Shown here piece by piece: positions 24,526-34,840 of a DNA stretch of 64,000 bases (position 1 is its first letter; every line of letters starts with the position of its first letter). The notes under the pieces are model-generated. The model was not told where the DNA came from. It ran no database searches and saw nothing but the letters and a program-made list of their open reading frames with translations. Made by a program: the position numbers and the translations under genes. Location of the stretch: contig CAVPFW010000015.1 in NCBI GenBank assembly GCA_963703855.1, positions 614,945 to 678,944 of the forward strand. Reading direction: 5' to 3'. The stretch is from AP-15 sp963703855. GTDB taxonomy: Bacteria > Pseudomonadota > Alphaproteobacteria > ATCC43930 > CGMCC-115725.

Positions 24526-25947
24526 TTGCGATTTTTGCAAAGGTCGGGCGGGCGCACGGCAGCGATCGGCTTGCTGTCCGCCGCCCTGCTCGGCTTCGCC
24601 GCGGCCGCGCAATCGCCGCCGCCGGTCGCCGCGCGGCAGCTGCTGGTCATGTCGGATATTCACTTCGACCCGATGGCGGCGCCGCAGCTGGTCGACCGCC
24701 TGGCCGCGGCCGAGCCCGCAGACTGGCAGGCTGTTTTCGACAGCACCGGGGACCACAGCCCCAGCCGCTACGGCAGCGACACCAATTGGCCGCTCTTGGC
24801 CTCCGCCCTGCGGCAGATGAAGGAGACCTTGCCGCAACCCGCCCTCCTGCTGCTGCCCGGAGATTTTCTCGCCCACCAATTCCGCGCCAAATTCGATGCC
24901 GCGGCGCATGATCACTCGGATGCGGCGTATCGCAGCTTTGTGCGCCGGACGATGCAGTTCCTGGCGCTGCAGCTCGAGCGCGACTTCCCGGCGACGCCGA
25001 TCCTTCCGGTGCTCGGCAACAACGACGAGGATTGCGGCGACTATCAGCTGCAGCCGAACGGGCCGTTCCTCGCCGACACCTTGCCGATCCTGCGCGCTCT
25101 GCTCGGCAACGCCGGCCGAGAACCCGGGTTCGAGCGCGATTGGACGAGCTACGGCAATGTCAGTGTCGAGGTGCGCGGCCTGCGTGTGCTTCTCGCCAAT
25201 ACCGTCGTCTTTTCGCGGAATTATCAAAACCGCTGCGGTGCGCCGGGCGCCGGCGACCCTGGCCGGGCGACCTTGGCCTGGCTCGCCGCCGAGCTCGCAG
25301 CGGCGCGTCAGGCCCATCAGCCAGTCTGGCTGGTGTATCATATCCCGCCCGGCATCGACGGTTACACGACCTGGCGTCGAGGGTCGTGCCCGGACCACGT
25401 CGTCGCGATGTGGGATGCCGCTTACGCCCAGCCCTTCGGCGATCTGCTGCGCCGCTATCGCGACACCGTCGCCGCGAGCTTTGCCGGCCATACCCACATG
25501 GACGATTTCCGCTTGCTTGGCGACGGCAGCGATTATTTCGGCTTTGCCCTGATCACCCCGGCGCTCAGCCCGATCTTCGGCCAGAACCCGGCCTACCGCA
25601 CCGTCGCCTTCGATGCCGCCGGCGCCATTCTCGACCAGACGACCTGGGATCTCGCCAACCTCTCCGCAGCCGGCGCCGCGGTTCCGGCAAAGTGGCAGCC
25701 CGAATATACCTTTACCCACGAATGGCGGCTGCCGAGGATCGATCTGCCGAGCCTCGAGCGCCTCTACACGATGATCACGACCGTGCCCGCGGACCGCTCG
25801 CGCTGGCACACGCTGTTTGCGGTGTCGAGCCCGGTCTATTGGACCCGGAACCGCGGCGGCGGCGACGGGACCCGGACCCTTGACTGCGCCACCGGGCGGG
25901 TTTCGCTCGCCGATTTTCGCCAGTGCTGGTGCGGCAACGCGAAGTAA
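24526..25947 (+). CDS. Secreted metallophosphoesterase, acid sphingomyelinase-like
   Basis: About 473 residues from a TTG start, beginning with a signal peptide (TAAIGLLSAALLGFAAAAQS). The calcineurin-like metal motifs are in order: LVMSDIHFDP (D-x-H), LLPGDFLAHQ (G-D), PVLGNNDEDCGDY (G-N-N-D/E), VYHIPPGIDGY (H) and FAGHTHMDDF (G-H-x-H). The N-N-D and HIPPG patterns match acid sphingomyelinase/exported phosphodiesterases rather than cytoplasmic phosphatases. Paired cysteines near the C-terminus (DCATG, QCWCG) support an oxidising location. It should cleave a phosphodiester in the periplasm or outside. It lies 39 bases after the sensor gene and may belong to its regulon. Confidence 0.85.
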   Translation: MRFLQRSGGRTAAIGLLSAALLGFAAAAQSPPPVAARQLLVMSDIHFDPMAAPQLVDRLAAAEPADWQAVFDSTGDHSPSRYGSDTNWPLLASALRQMKETLPQPALLLLPGDFLAHQFRAKFDAAAHDHSDAAYRSFVRRTMQFLALQLERDFPATPILPVLGNNDEDCGDYQLQPNGPFLADTLPILRALLGNAGREPGFERDWTSYGNVSVEVRGLRVLLANTVVFSRNYQNRCGAPGAGDPGRATLAWLAAELAAARQAHQPVWLVYHIPPGIDGYTTWRRGSCPDHVVAMWDAAYAQPFGDLLRRYRDTVAASFAGHTHMDDFRLLGDGSDYFGFALITPALSPIFGQNPAYRTVAFDAAGAILDQTTWDLANLSAAGAAVPAKWQPEYTFTHEWRLPRIDLPSLERLYTMITTVPADRSRWHTLFAVSSPVYWTRNRGGGDGTRTLDCATGRVSLADFRQCWCGNAK

Positions 25948-25950
25948 CAG

Positions 25951-26592
25951 CTATTTGGTGCCGAACAGGCGGTCGCCGGCGTCGCCGAGCCCGGGCAGGA
26001 TATAGCCGTGCCGGTCGAGGCAGCGGTCGAGCGCTGCGGCGACGATCGACACCTTCGGGAAAATTTCGAGAACCTTGTCCACTCCCTCCGGGGCGGCGAC
26101 CAGGCAGACGATCTTGATCGAGCGCGCCCGCAATTCGACGAGCCGCGAGACTGCCGCCACCGCCGAGTTGCCGGTGGCCAGCATCGGGTCGACCAGGATC
26201 GCATCGCGCTCGGCCAGATCTTCGGGCAATTTCAGATAGTATTCGATCGCCTGCAAGGTGCGCGGGTCGCGGTAGATCCCGATATGGCCGACCCGCGCCG
26301 ACGGCAACAGGTCGAGCATGCCGTCGAGAATGCCGTTGCCGGCGCGCAGGATCGATACGAGGCAGAGCTTTTTGCCGGCGAGCAGCGGGAAGCTGCCGCG
26401 TTCGAGCGGGGTGTCGATCTCGCTCGCTTCCAGCGGCAATTCGCGGGTCGCCTCATAGGCCAAGAGCAGGCTGATCTCGCGCAGCAGCCGGCGGAACTCG
26501 GCGGTCGAGGTCGTGCGGTCGCGCATCAGGGACAGCTTGTGCTGCACCAGGGGGTGGTCGACAACGGTCAGTCCCGGTCGCTGCTGCTGCAT
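25951..26592 (-). CDS. upp: Uracil phosphoribosyltransferase
   Basis: A 213-residue enzyme that makes UMP from uracil and PRPP. The ATG at 26592 matches the family start (MQQQRPGLTVVDHPLVQHKL). LVSILRAGNGILDGMLDLLP and the PRPP-binding loop AILVDPMLATGNSA are diagnostic, and the C-terminal GLGDAGDRLFGTK is the conserved uracil-binding end. It converges with the phosphoesterase gene, with 3 bases between stops. Downstream of urc1-urc4 on the same strand (460 bases apart) it can serve as the URC6 function in the URC uracil catabolic route, in addition to salvage. Confidence 0.95.
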   Translation of the reverse strand: MQQQRPGLTVVDHPLVQHKLSLMRDRTTSTAEFRRLLREISLLLAYEATRELPLEASEIDTPLERGSFPLLAGKKLCLVSILRAGNGILDGMLDLLPSARVGHIGIYRDPRTLQAIEYYLKLPEDLAERDAILVDPMLATGNSAVAAVSRLVELRARSIKIVCLVAAPEGVDKVLEIFPKVSIVAAALDRCLDRHGYILPGLGDAGDRLFGTK

Positions 26593-27054
26593 GACGTACC
26601 CCCAGTGAGCTGTCTCTGGTGGAGCAATTCTAACAGATTGCACCCAAAAACTTGGCTACACCGGAGAAGGCCGGTCCCATGCCGAAATAGATCCCGGCCT
26701 TCGAGCGTGTGAAGAAAATTGAAAGGGGAGGAAGATTGCGGCCTATCACCGCCGCGCGTGCTTCGAGACGCGCCCTGCGGGCGCTCCTCAGCATGACGGA
26801 CCCGTCGATGGAATTAAGTAAAGTCGTCATCCTGAGGAGCCTGCGTAGCGGGCGTCTCGAAGGACGCACCGCGTTTCCCAGCCCATTTCTAATTCTTTCA
26901 CACATTCCTTCGCCGGGAGGACGAAAACGGGAACGTTGCCGGGGCGAGCGTGTACCAACAAAGACGTTGATGTTAACTCTCGGAGGTAAAATCCCACATG
27001 TCAGATCTCTGAAGAAGTCGGCGAAGCGGGTGGATGTGAGCTGGTACATAACTA
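26593..27054. repeat. Intergenic region with an inverted dispersed repeat
   Basis: No gene is seen in these 460 bases between upp and urc4. At 26761-26864 two copies of a repeat face each other: CTTCGAGACGCGCCCTGCGG with CTCCTCAGCATGACG, and CGTCATCCTGAGGAGC with GGGCGTCTCGAAG. This GTCATCCTGAGGAGC...TCTCGAAGGA sequence is a widespread alphaproteobacterial intergenic palindrome. The pair can fold into a long hairpin and could act as a terminator or mRNA stabiliser between the two genes. Confidence 0.7.
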
Positions 27055-28249
27055 TCAGAACAACGTGCCGTCGCTGACGATATTGATCGGCGAGCTGCCG
27101 TCCGGGCGGCGCTCGAAGGCGATCTCGCGCCCGGCGGCCCAGCTGCCGCCTTCGAGCACGCAGGCGAGCGGAAAGTCCTGCGCGCTCTTGCCGAGCCGCT
27201 CGCGCACGCGTGGCGCCAGGCGGTCGAGCAACGCCACGGTCAGTGCCCGCCATTCGACGACCGGCTCGCTCGTTTGGTCGAGCGGCCGGGTCGACAGGCT
27301 CGGTTCGCGCGGCACGATGACGCCGCAATCGATCAACAGGCCGCCATTGCGGTACTCGGCGAGTCCGGTCAGCCCGTCGAGGCCATTGACCCGCAGCCCG
27401 CCGGCCGCGAGCGGCTCGACCAGCGAATAGGCCAGCCATTGCGACAGCTTGTGGAACGGCACCAGCCCGTCGCCCGGAACCGCCTGATGGCGCCCGCAAT
27501 CGCCGACCGGCAGCCCGCCGAGGCTGATCCGGCCGGGCCAGATCGGCCCTAGCGCAACGAGCAAAGTCCGCAGCAATTCGGCCGCGGACAGCGCTCGGCC
27601 GAGCCCCCGCCAGTGGTCGTAGAGATGCCCCGGACGCGCCGGCGCGCCGAAATGCGCGGGATCGGCGGCGCACACCTCGCCCAGCCGGCGCAGCAGGGCA
27701 GCGCGGCCGGCGAGCCCGAGGAGCTCGTTCCCGGAACCATGCTGAAAGGCGCCGGCGAGACGCGACGGCGCGAGCCGCGCCAGTGCGGCGGCGTCGGCGC
27801 GCCACGAGTTCCCGGGATCGGCCGAGAACAGCCCCCGCTGCATCGCCCGCAGGCTGGCCACCGCCAGTCCCTCGGAGCGCGACAGCACCTGCCCGGTCTC
27901 GACCTCGCGAAAATGCCACCCCTGCCCCGCTCCGGCATCGAGCAGGACCGAGACGATTGCGAGGTCGACCTGCGCCCGCGCGCGCTCGGCCCTGTCGGCG
28001 CCGGCAGCCACCAGCACGCCGCGGTCGATCCCGCCCGCCGAAAAATGCCGCCAGCGGCTGTGATAGGGCACGGCGAGATCCGGATAGCGCCGGCGGGTGA
28101 GCGCGGCGACGCGGTCGGCGGCTTCGTCGAGCCGAGGCAGCGCCAGACGGAAGTGCCGGGTGGCGCCGCCCTCGGCTGCGGCGAAGACGATCCCGCAGCG
28201 CTCGCGCACGGCCCCGGCGCTCAGCACCGCCGCCGCCGAGACCGTGTCG

Positions 28250-28266
<17 letters not shown>
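27055..28266 (-). CDS. URC4/DUF1688 family protein of uracil catabolism
   Basis: A 403-residue protein that spans the whole DUF1688 domain: AVRERCGIVFAAAEGG near the start, FRLALPRLDEAADRVA, VPYHSRWRHFSAGGIDR, the central FSADPGNSWRADAAALARL and the C-terminal FHKLSQWLAYSLVEPL with GLLIDCGVIVPREP and VVEWRALTVALLDRLAP. In yeast, URC4 is needed to use uracil as nitrogen source, but its reaction is not defined. Its start overlaps the urc1 end by 17 bases, so the two are cotranslated. Neighbour urc1 and upp support the pathway call. Confidence 0.88.
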
Positions 28267-29503
<1,237 letters not shown>

Positions 29504-29702
29504 TTGTGCTTTCCGCCGGCATCAGCCGAAGCAGGGTAACTTAGGCACGACGAGCCGGTATCGCAACTCGGCGCAGCCGGGCAGGGTCCGGGCACCGCCG
29601 GCCGATGTTCGCCGGTCCGCCGCCGGAACTTGGAATTGAACCTGCCGGCCCGCCGCATTGTTCTCGTCAGGCGCCACTAGGCGTGCCATGGAGGAAATTC
29701 AG

Positions 29703-29972
29703 ATGAAATTTTTGTTATTGCCGGCGGCAGCCTTCGCCTTTTTGGTCGGGGCCGGCTGGGCGGTCGCCCCGGCGCAGGCGGCGGGCTGCCTGAAAGGTGC
29801 CGCCATCGGCGGCGTCGCCGGGCACTATGCCGGCCATCACGGCCTGATCGGCGCCGGGGTCGGCTGCGCCATCGGACACCATGAGGCGACCAAGCACGCG
29901 CGGGAAAGGGCCCAGCAGCAGCAACAAGGCTCGAGCAGCGATGGCCAAGCCAACTCCTACTCCGGCCGCTGA
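29703..29972 (+). CDS. Small exported glycine-zipper protein
   Basis: The ATG at 29703 has GGAGG at a normal distance. The 89-residue product starts with a signal peptide (FLLLPAAAFAFLVGAGWAVA, cleavage near PAQAAG). The mature part is a glycine-zipper-like stretch (CLKGAAIGGVAGHYAGHHGL and IGAGVGCAIGHHEATKHA) and a glutamine/serine-rich tail. Small proteins of this type associate with the outer membrane; function unknown. It is divergent from urc1. Confidence 0.75.
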   Translation: MKFLLLPAAAFAFLVGAGWAVAPAQAAGCLKGAAIGGVAGHYAGHHGLIGAGVGCAIGHHEATKHARERAQQQQQGSSSDGQANSYSGR

Positions 29973-30072
29973 TCCTCGCATCACGACGGTTTGATCGGTG
30001 AAACGGATCGTCGAGCTCGCGGCATGGGATTAAGCTTGCGCGGTCGAAGGTCGGCCGTCGCAGGCAGTCGCC

Positions 30073-31003
30073 ATGGACCCGCGCAAGTTCCAGGATCCGT
30101 TTCTCACCGCCGCGGGCGAGAAGCGCGCGCATGTCGCGCTGAAGGGCCTGGAGACCCTTTGGTTCAACACCGGTACCTTGTGCAACCTGACCTGCGGGCA
30201 TTGCTACATCGAATCGTCGCCCAAAAACGACCGGCTGGTCTATCTGACCGCGGCCGAGGTCGGCGCGGTATCTCGACGAGATCGAGCAGCGACGGGCTGC
30301 CGACCTCGCTGATCGGCTTTACCGGCGGCGAGCCGTTCATGAACCCGGAACTGCCGGCGATGCTCGACGACTGCCTTGTCCCGCGGCTTCGAGGCCCTGG
30401 TGCTGACCAACGCGATGAAGCCGATGGCCAAATGCCGGGCGGCGCTGCTGCGGCTGCGGGACGCGCTATGGCGGGCGGCTGACGATCCGCGTCTCGATCG
30501 ACCATTACGGCCGCCGGGTGCACGAGCAGGAGCGCGGCCGGCGCAGCTGGCAGCCGACAATCGACGGGCTGTTGTGGCTCGCACGGAACGGTTTCGCGTT
30601 GCACGTCGCCAGCCGGCGGCTGTCGGGTGAGTCGGAAACCGCGATCCGCGCCGGCTTCGCCCGGCTGTTCGCCGATCTCGGGGTGGCGATCGACGCCGCC
30701 GACCCGGTGGCGCTGATGGTCTTTCCCGAGATGGACGCCGCCGCCGAGGTCCCGGAGATCACCGAGGCGTGCTGGGGCATTCTCGGAAAGTCGCCGCAGA
30801 GCGTCATGTGCGCGAGCGCGCGCATGGTCGTCAAGCGCAAGGGGGCGGCCCGCCCGACGGTGCTCGCCTGCACCCTCCTCCCCTATGACGAGCGTTTCGA
30901 GCTCGGCGCCACCCTGGCCGAAGCCAGCGGCGCCGTGCCGCTCAACCACCCGCATTGCGCCAAATTCTGCGTGCTCGGCGGCGGCGCCTGCAGCCGCGGC
31001 TGA
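30073..31003 (+). pseudogene. Radical SAM protein, frameshifted
   Basis: The N-terminal frame reads LKGLETLWFNTGTLCNLTCG then HCYIESSPKNDRLVYLTAAE, with the radical SAM cluster motif C-N-L-T-C-G-H-C. The frame is lost near 30270 and goes on in others: LIGFTGGEPFMNPELPAML, SRGFEALVLTNAMKPMAKC, IRVSIDHYGRRVHEQERG, and then the long final frame with LFADLGVAIDAADPVALMVF and KRKGAARPTVLACTLLPYDE ending in HCAKFCVLGGGACSRG. All parts belong to one protein of about 310 residues, and at least three single-base lesions separate them. The C-terminal C-x-x-x-C/C motifs could have bound a second cluster. Reaction unknown. Confidence 0.75.
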
Positions 31004-31449
31004 CGGCCCTCCATTTCGGGTAACGGGTCAGCCCGATTTCGGCGGCGAGTGGAGCGCGGACAATAGCTGCGCCGATCCGGATGCCCGGTCCCGACCGTCC
31101 TGACCCGACCCGGCCATCCGCTGTCCTGGATCCGAATGGCACGAAAGGGTGGATTCCGGTTGTTCGCCGCAACCGCCGCCAACGGCGAGGTCGCGCCGAT
31201 TCAGGCCGTTCGCAGGACCCTCATCGAGCTGCGGGAATCGACCCTTAGCAGACCTTTCGGTCTTCGTCGGGGGACCGCTCTTTATGCCCTTAGCGGACAT
31301 GCCCCGCAGGCCGTAAACCTGCCCGGTTGCATAAGAAGTGCGCTAGCCCGGCTGCAAGTGCTGGGTCGCGAGGGTCAGCCGAACGAGGGTTCGGGTGAAA
31401 ATGATCAGCATGCCGACACACGCGATTTCAAAGGCGACAGGTGCGAACG

Positions 31450-31992
31450 TCAGTGAAGACGGTCGCGTATTTTGTCGAGCCCTGCCCGCGCGCAGGCTTC
31501 GTCGGCCTGAGCGGTCGGCGCACCGCCCACCCCGATTGCGCCAATGACTTCATCACCCAGTTTTATCGTCAGCCCGCCAGCGCGGAAGATCATGCCCTCA
31601 GGTGGTTGAAAGGGGAGCGCGCCGGCCAGTTGCGTGGCCGAATACTGCTGCGCTACTCGTTTGGCGACCTCTCCACCGCTGTCAAGCTTGAAGATCGGCG
31701 CAAAGCCGACAGCCGTGTAGGCCTTGCCCCATGAGGCCTCAAAGGTGTGCACGCCCGCGGTGTCGCCGCGCAACATTGCGATACGTTGTGCATCGGTATC
31801 AATCACCGTTGCGGTAACGCCATAGCCTTGTTTTGTACAGCCAGCGACCGCAGTCTCGACCGCTTCCATGGCCAACATCGCGGGGATCCGGTGCGTCACT
31901 AATGTTTGAGCAGGTACTCCGTTCGCCCATCCACTCAAACCGAACACCGCAATAACGGGCCCAGCTGCCACTCTCACGCGACGGCTGATCAT
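31450..31992 (-). CDS. Exported GlcG/HbpS family protein
   Basis: About 180 residues. Two ATG codons lie close together (31998 and 31992); AAGGA is better spaced for the second. A signal peptide (VRVAAGPVIAVFGLSGWANG, then VPAQ) precedes a full GlcG/HbpS domain: LAMEAVETAVAGCTKQGYGV, TATVIDTDAQRIAMLRGD, KAYTAVGFAPIF and the ending LGDEVIGAIGVGGAPTAQAD with EACARAG. Exported members can bind heme outside the cytoplasm. It is distinct from the cytoplasmic copy at 8.2-8.6 kb. Downstream on the same strand side lies only an empty stretch; upstream is an enoyl-CoA hydratase remnant. Confidence 0.83.
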   Translation of the reverse strand: MISRRVRVAAGPVIAVFGLSGWANGVPAQTLVTHRIPAMLAMEAVETAVAGCTKQGYGVTATVIDTDAQRIAMLRGDTAGVHTFEASWGKAYTAVGFAPIFKLDSGGEVAKRVAQQYSATQLAGALPFQPPEGMIFRAGGLTIKLGDEVIGAIGVGGAPTAQADEACARAGLDKIRDRLH

Positions 31993-32034
31993 TCGCATGT
32001 CCTTCCGTCTTCAGGGTTGCCCGCTGCTGCGGTT

Positions 32035-32345
32035 TTACCGTCCTTGGAATAGGCGGCGGGGGTGTTCCTGCACCGCGCGCCGCGCCTCCTTGGCGTCCTC
32101 GCTCTGCAGAATCTGCCCGAAGGCTGGCAACAGTGCAACCAGGGCGGGGTCTTCGCCACTGATCGCCTGACGCGCCGAAGCGAACGCCGCGGGCACGCCG
32201 AGCGGGGCGTTGGCCGCGATTGTGTCGGCAAACTCAAGCGCGCGATCAAATTGCTTGCCCGGCGGTGTCAGCTCTTTGAACCAGGCCGAGCCGTATTCTT
32301 CCTCCGCTCCCATTCCTCGGTGGTCAGAATATAGCGCATGGCGCT
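32035..32345 (-). pseudogene. Enoyl-CoA hydratase/isomerase C-terminal fragment
   Basis: Minus-strand sequence reads MRYILTTEEW in one frame and, after a one-base slip near 32312, continues as FKELTPPGKQFDRALEFADT, IAANAPLGVPAAFASARQAI and the ending EDAKEARRAVQEH. This is the last third of a crotonase-fold enzyme (A-x-x-I-A-x-N-A-P-L-G-V and S-x-D-A-x-E-A-R-R-A). The active-site half is missing. Confidence 0.65.
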
Positions 32346-32676
32346 ACCACGTCGTCGCCCCGCATATCGGCGAAGGTTGCGCGCATTTCCACCCAACGCA
32401 GCAGTTCACCCTCGCGGGCGCGAAGGTCTCAAATGGGGCATGGGCCGTCGTCGCCATTAAGAGAAACGATGGTCGGCAATGGGTCGATTTGGGCGCTCGG
32501 CTCTTGGCGCTCGGATGGCTGCTCTCTGGCCCCGCGGATTTTTGGCCGCGCTCGCTCAGCGGCGCGAGGGGTGGCGGCAGAAATTCAAACTTGCGTTGGC
32601 ATCTCCGCAATCTATTGACTTCGTCAATCGATTCATTGACGATAGCACTTTTTCTGACGTTGATCGGACGATCGAG

Positions 32677-33607
32677 ATGGCGGATACGGCTTTTGATCGG
32701 CGGGTTGACGCGCTGCGCCGGTTCAACCGCTTTTACACCCAGAAGATCGGGGTGCTCGAAGAGGGGCTGCTGAGCAGCCCGTTTTCGCTGACCGAGGCCC
32801 GCGTGCTCTATGAGATCGCCGGCGCGGAGCGGCTGACGGCCGCCCGGTTGGCCAAGGAACTGGGCTTGGACCCCGGTTACTTGAGCCGAATTCTGCGCGG
32901 CTTTGAGCGCCGCGGGCTGATCCGCCGCACCCCGTCCGCGACCGATCGAAGGCTCAGCCTGTTGTCCCTGACGGAGCCCGGGCTGGCCGCCTTCGCTCCG
33001 CTCGACGCCAGTTCGCACGACCAGATCGGCGCCATCTGCGCGACCTCCCGGAAGAGCAGCAGATCCGTCTGGTCGCGGCGGCATCTACCATCGAGCGGCT
33101 GCTCGGTCCCGGTCGCGACGACCGGGCATCCTATCTGCTGCGGCCGCACCGCTCGGGCGATATGGGCTGGGTCGTCCAGCGCCACGGCGTCGCTCTACGC
33201 GCAGGAATACGGGTGGAACATCGAGTTCGAGGCATTGGTCGCCGAGATCGTCGCAAAGTTCGCCCGCACCTTCGATCCGCGGCGGGAATGCTGCTGGATC
33301 GCCGAGCAGGACGGCGAGAATGTCGGCTCGGTGTTCGCTCGTCGCCGATTCCGCGACGGTGGCGAAGCTGCGCCTGCTGCTGGTCGAGCCGTCGGCGCGC
33401 GGGCTGGGGATCGGGGCGCGGCTGGTGCAGGAATGCCTGCGCTTTGCCCGGCAGGCGGGCTATCGCAAAATTCTGCTGTGGACCAACAGCGTGCTGCTCG
33501 CTGCCCGGCGTCTCTACGAAAGGGCCGGGTTTCGCCTGGTCGAGGCGCAGCCGCATCATAGCTTCGGCCACGATCTGATCGGCGAGACCTGGGAATTGGA
33601 GCTGTGA
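32677..33607 (+). pseudogene. MarR-GNAT fusion protein, frameshifted
   Basis: From the ATG at 32677, a MarR winged-helix domain is read: RRFNRFYTQKIGVLEEGLLS, FSLTEARVLYEIAGAERLTA, LGLDPGYLSRILRGFERRGL and the wing RRTPSATDRRLSLLSLT. The frame then changes three times: LPEEQQIRLVAAASTIERLL, back to AQEYGWNIEFEALVAEIVAK and ECCWIAEQDGENVGSVF, and finally KLRLLLVEPSARGLGIGARL with RKILLWTNSVLLAARRLYER, an acetyltransferase with the acetyl-CoA motif R-G-x-G-I-G. Undamaged, this is the roughly 310-residue MarR family regulator/GNAT acetyltransferase architecture. Three indels make it non-functional as written, or they are sequencing errors. Confidence 0.78.
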
Positions 33608-33703
33608 CCGGGCGGCCTGAGCTGACGCCTGCCAGCTCTCGGGCAGGAGCAACGGTTTCGCGGGCCGACCGCGGGCGCCTCGGCGCGTCCGGCTCGGCAC
33701 GCA

Positions 33704-34249
33704 TCACTCGGGTTCGGCGCGGGCCAGCGCTTCGACCGCGTCGATGTCGGCGCAGGCGAGCACCCGCTCGGCCACATCGCGGCCGAACCCGGCGCGGGCA
33801 AAGGCGCCGAGCTCGCGCGCCGGGGCTGCCGCGGCCCGGCGGTAGGGTCCGAGCCGGCGGCGGCGGGCAAAGGCGCAGGCGGCGGCGAGATCGGGGTCGG
33901 CGGCTTCGCTGCGCAGCTCCCCGAGCGCCTCGGCCGCAACCGAGCTGTCGATCCCCTTGGCCGCGAGCCGGGCGCGTATCTTGGTCGAAGACTCGCCGCG
34001 CCGGTGCAGGGAGCGCACCCGGGCTGCGGCGTAGGCTCGATCGTCGAGCAGCCCCGAACAGCGGTAGCGCTCGACCAGCGCGTCGATCAGTGCCGTCGCC
34101 CGCTGCCGCGCCTCAGGGTCCGGCAGGCCGCGACGCCGGGCGCGCCGCAGCAGCACCCGCCGCAAATTCTCGGCCGAGCTGGCGAACCGCCCGAGATAGG
34201 CGAGCGCCCAGCCTTCGAGCAGCTCGGGGCCGATTTCGCCCGGGTCCAT
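33704..34249 (-). CDS. recX: RecX family regulatory protein
   Basis: A 181-residue, helix-rich basic protein. WALAYLGRFASSAENLRRVL followed by the basic LRRARRRG, then CSGLLDDRAYAAARVRSLHR and RGESSTKIRARLAAKGIDSS show the three-helix RecX repeats (G-x-x-D-D-x-x-Y-A...R...G-x-S-x-x-x-I-R-x-x-L-x-x-K-G-I). RecX limits RecA filament growth. recA is not within the window. Family call firm; regulation not visible. Confidence 0.85.
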   Translation of the reverse strand: MDPGEIGPELLEGWALAYLGRFASSAENLRRVLLRRARRRGLPDPEARQRATALIDALVERYRCSGLLDDRAYAAARVRSLHRRGESSTKIRARLAAKGIDSSVAAEALGELRSEAADPDLAAACAFARRRRLGPYRRAAAAPARELGAFARAGFGRDVAERVLACADIDAVEALARAEPE

Positions 34250-34515
34250 CCTTGCCGTTCCATCCGAAGCTCGCGATCGGCTCGACCGCGCCGCCGGCCG
34301 ATCCGACCGCCATCGCCGTTACCGGGTTCGCGACCGCAATTTACTCACGTGCTATGGTTTGGTGCAGACGCTCAGGCGACCCGAGTTCCGAGCCGAGGCA
34401 GTGCGCAGATGGCGTTCGCGTTCGACACGTTAGGCTATTCTAAAAAGCTTGGCGACGCCGGAGAGTGCCACAGGACCAGGCCGAAGCCCATGCCGAGGCA
34501 GCGCGGGAGTTCATC

Positions 34516-34680
34516 ATGGTCGAGCTGGTGACGAAAAGCGACCTGCTCGCCACCACACAAGCCCTACAGGCGGAGATTAGAAATGTCGAAGAGAACCTCG
34601 GCCTGAGGCTGACGGTGCGCGTCGGCATCATGCTGGCGGCGGGGCTCACCTTGCTCGGCGCCGTCCTCAAGCTTCACTGA
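34516..34680 (+). CDS. Small coiled-coil/membrane protein
   Basis: A 54-residue product starting at the ATG at 34516: KSDLLATTQALQAEIRNVEE and LGLRLTVRVGIMLAAGLTLL. A short coiled coil is followed by one membrane helix at the C-terminus, the layout of the many small DUF1640/CCDC90-like proteins in alphaproteobacteria (usually longer, about 70-130 residues). Function unknown. The frame is open for 17 codons upstream, but these lack pattern. Confidence 0.5.
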   Translation: MVELVTKSDLLATTQALQAEIRNVEENLGLRLTVRVGIMLAAGLTLLGAVLKLH

Positions 34681-34738
34681 AACCCTGCATGCCTGCCGGC
34701 GACAGAGAATCGGAACCGAAGGGGAGAGGACACGACCG

Positions 34739-34840
34739 ATGCCGACGGGCTATGCCGACACCTGTCGCCGGTCGATCGAACGGCCCGAGGAGCTCTGGGC
34801 CGCGGCGGCCGGCGGCGAGGCTTGGACCCGGCCAATGTGA
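34739..34840 (+). pseudogene. Duplicated 5' end of the acyl-CoA synthetase gene
   Basis: An ATG with GGGGAGAGGA in front opens a 33-codon frame: MPTGYADTCRRSIERPEELW then AAAAGGEAWTRPM and TGA. It closely matches the start of prpE at 36312 (VTGYAEAYRRSLERPEEFW AEAA). Only the first 25 or so codons are shared. It lies directly before the exporter gene, whose GTG start overlaps its stop (ATGTGA), so the exporter appears to have been placed between a partial and a full copy of the prpE 5' end, or the 5' end was duplicated. Confidence 0.7.

Noticed and set aside
26761..26864. Inverted repeat as a riboswitch or small RNA
   Set aside because: Both arms match a widespread alphaproteobacterial intergenic repeat; no conserved riboswitch elements are visible.
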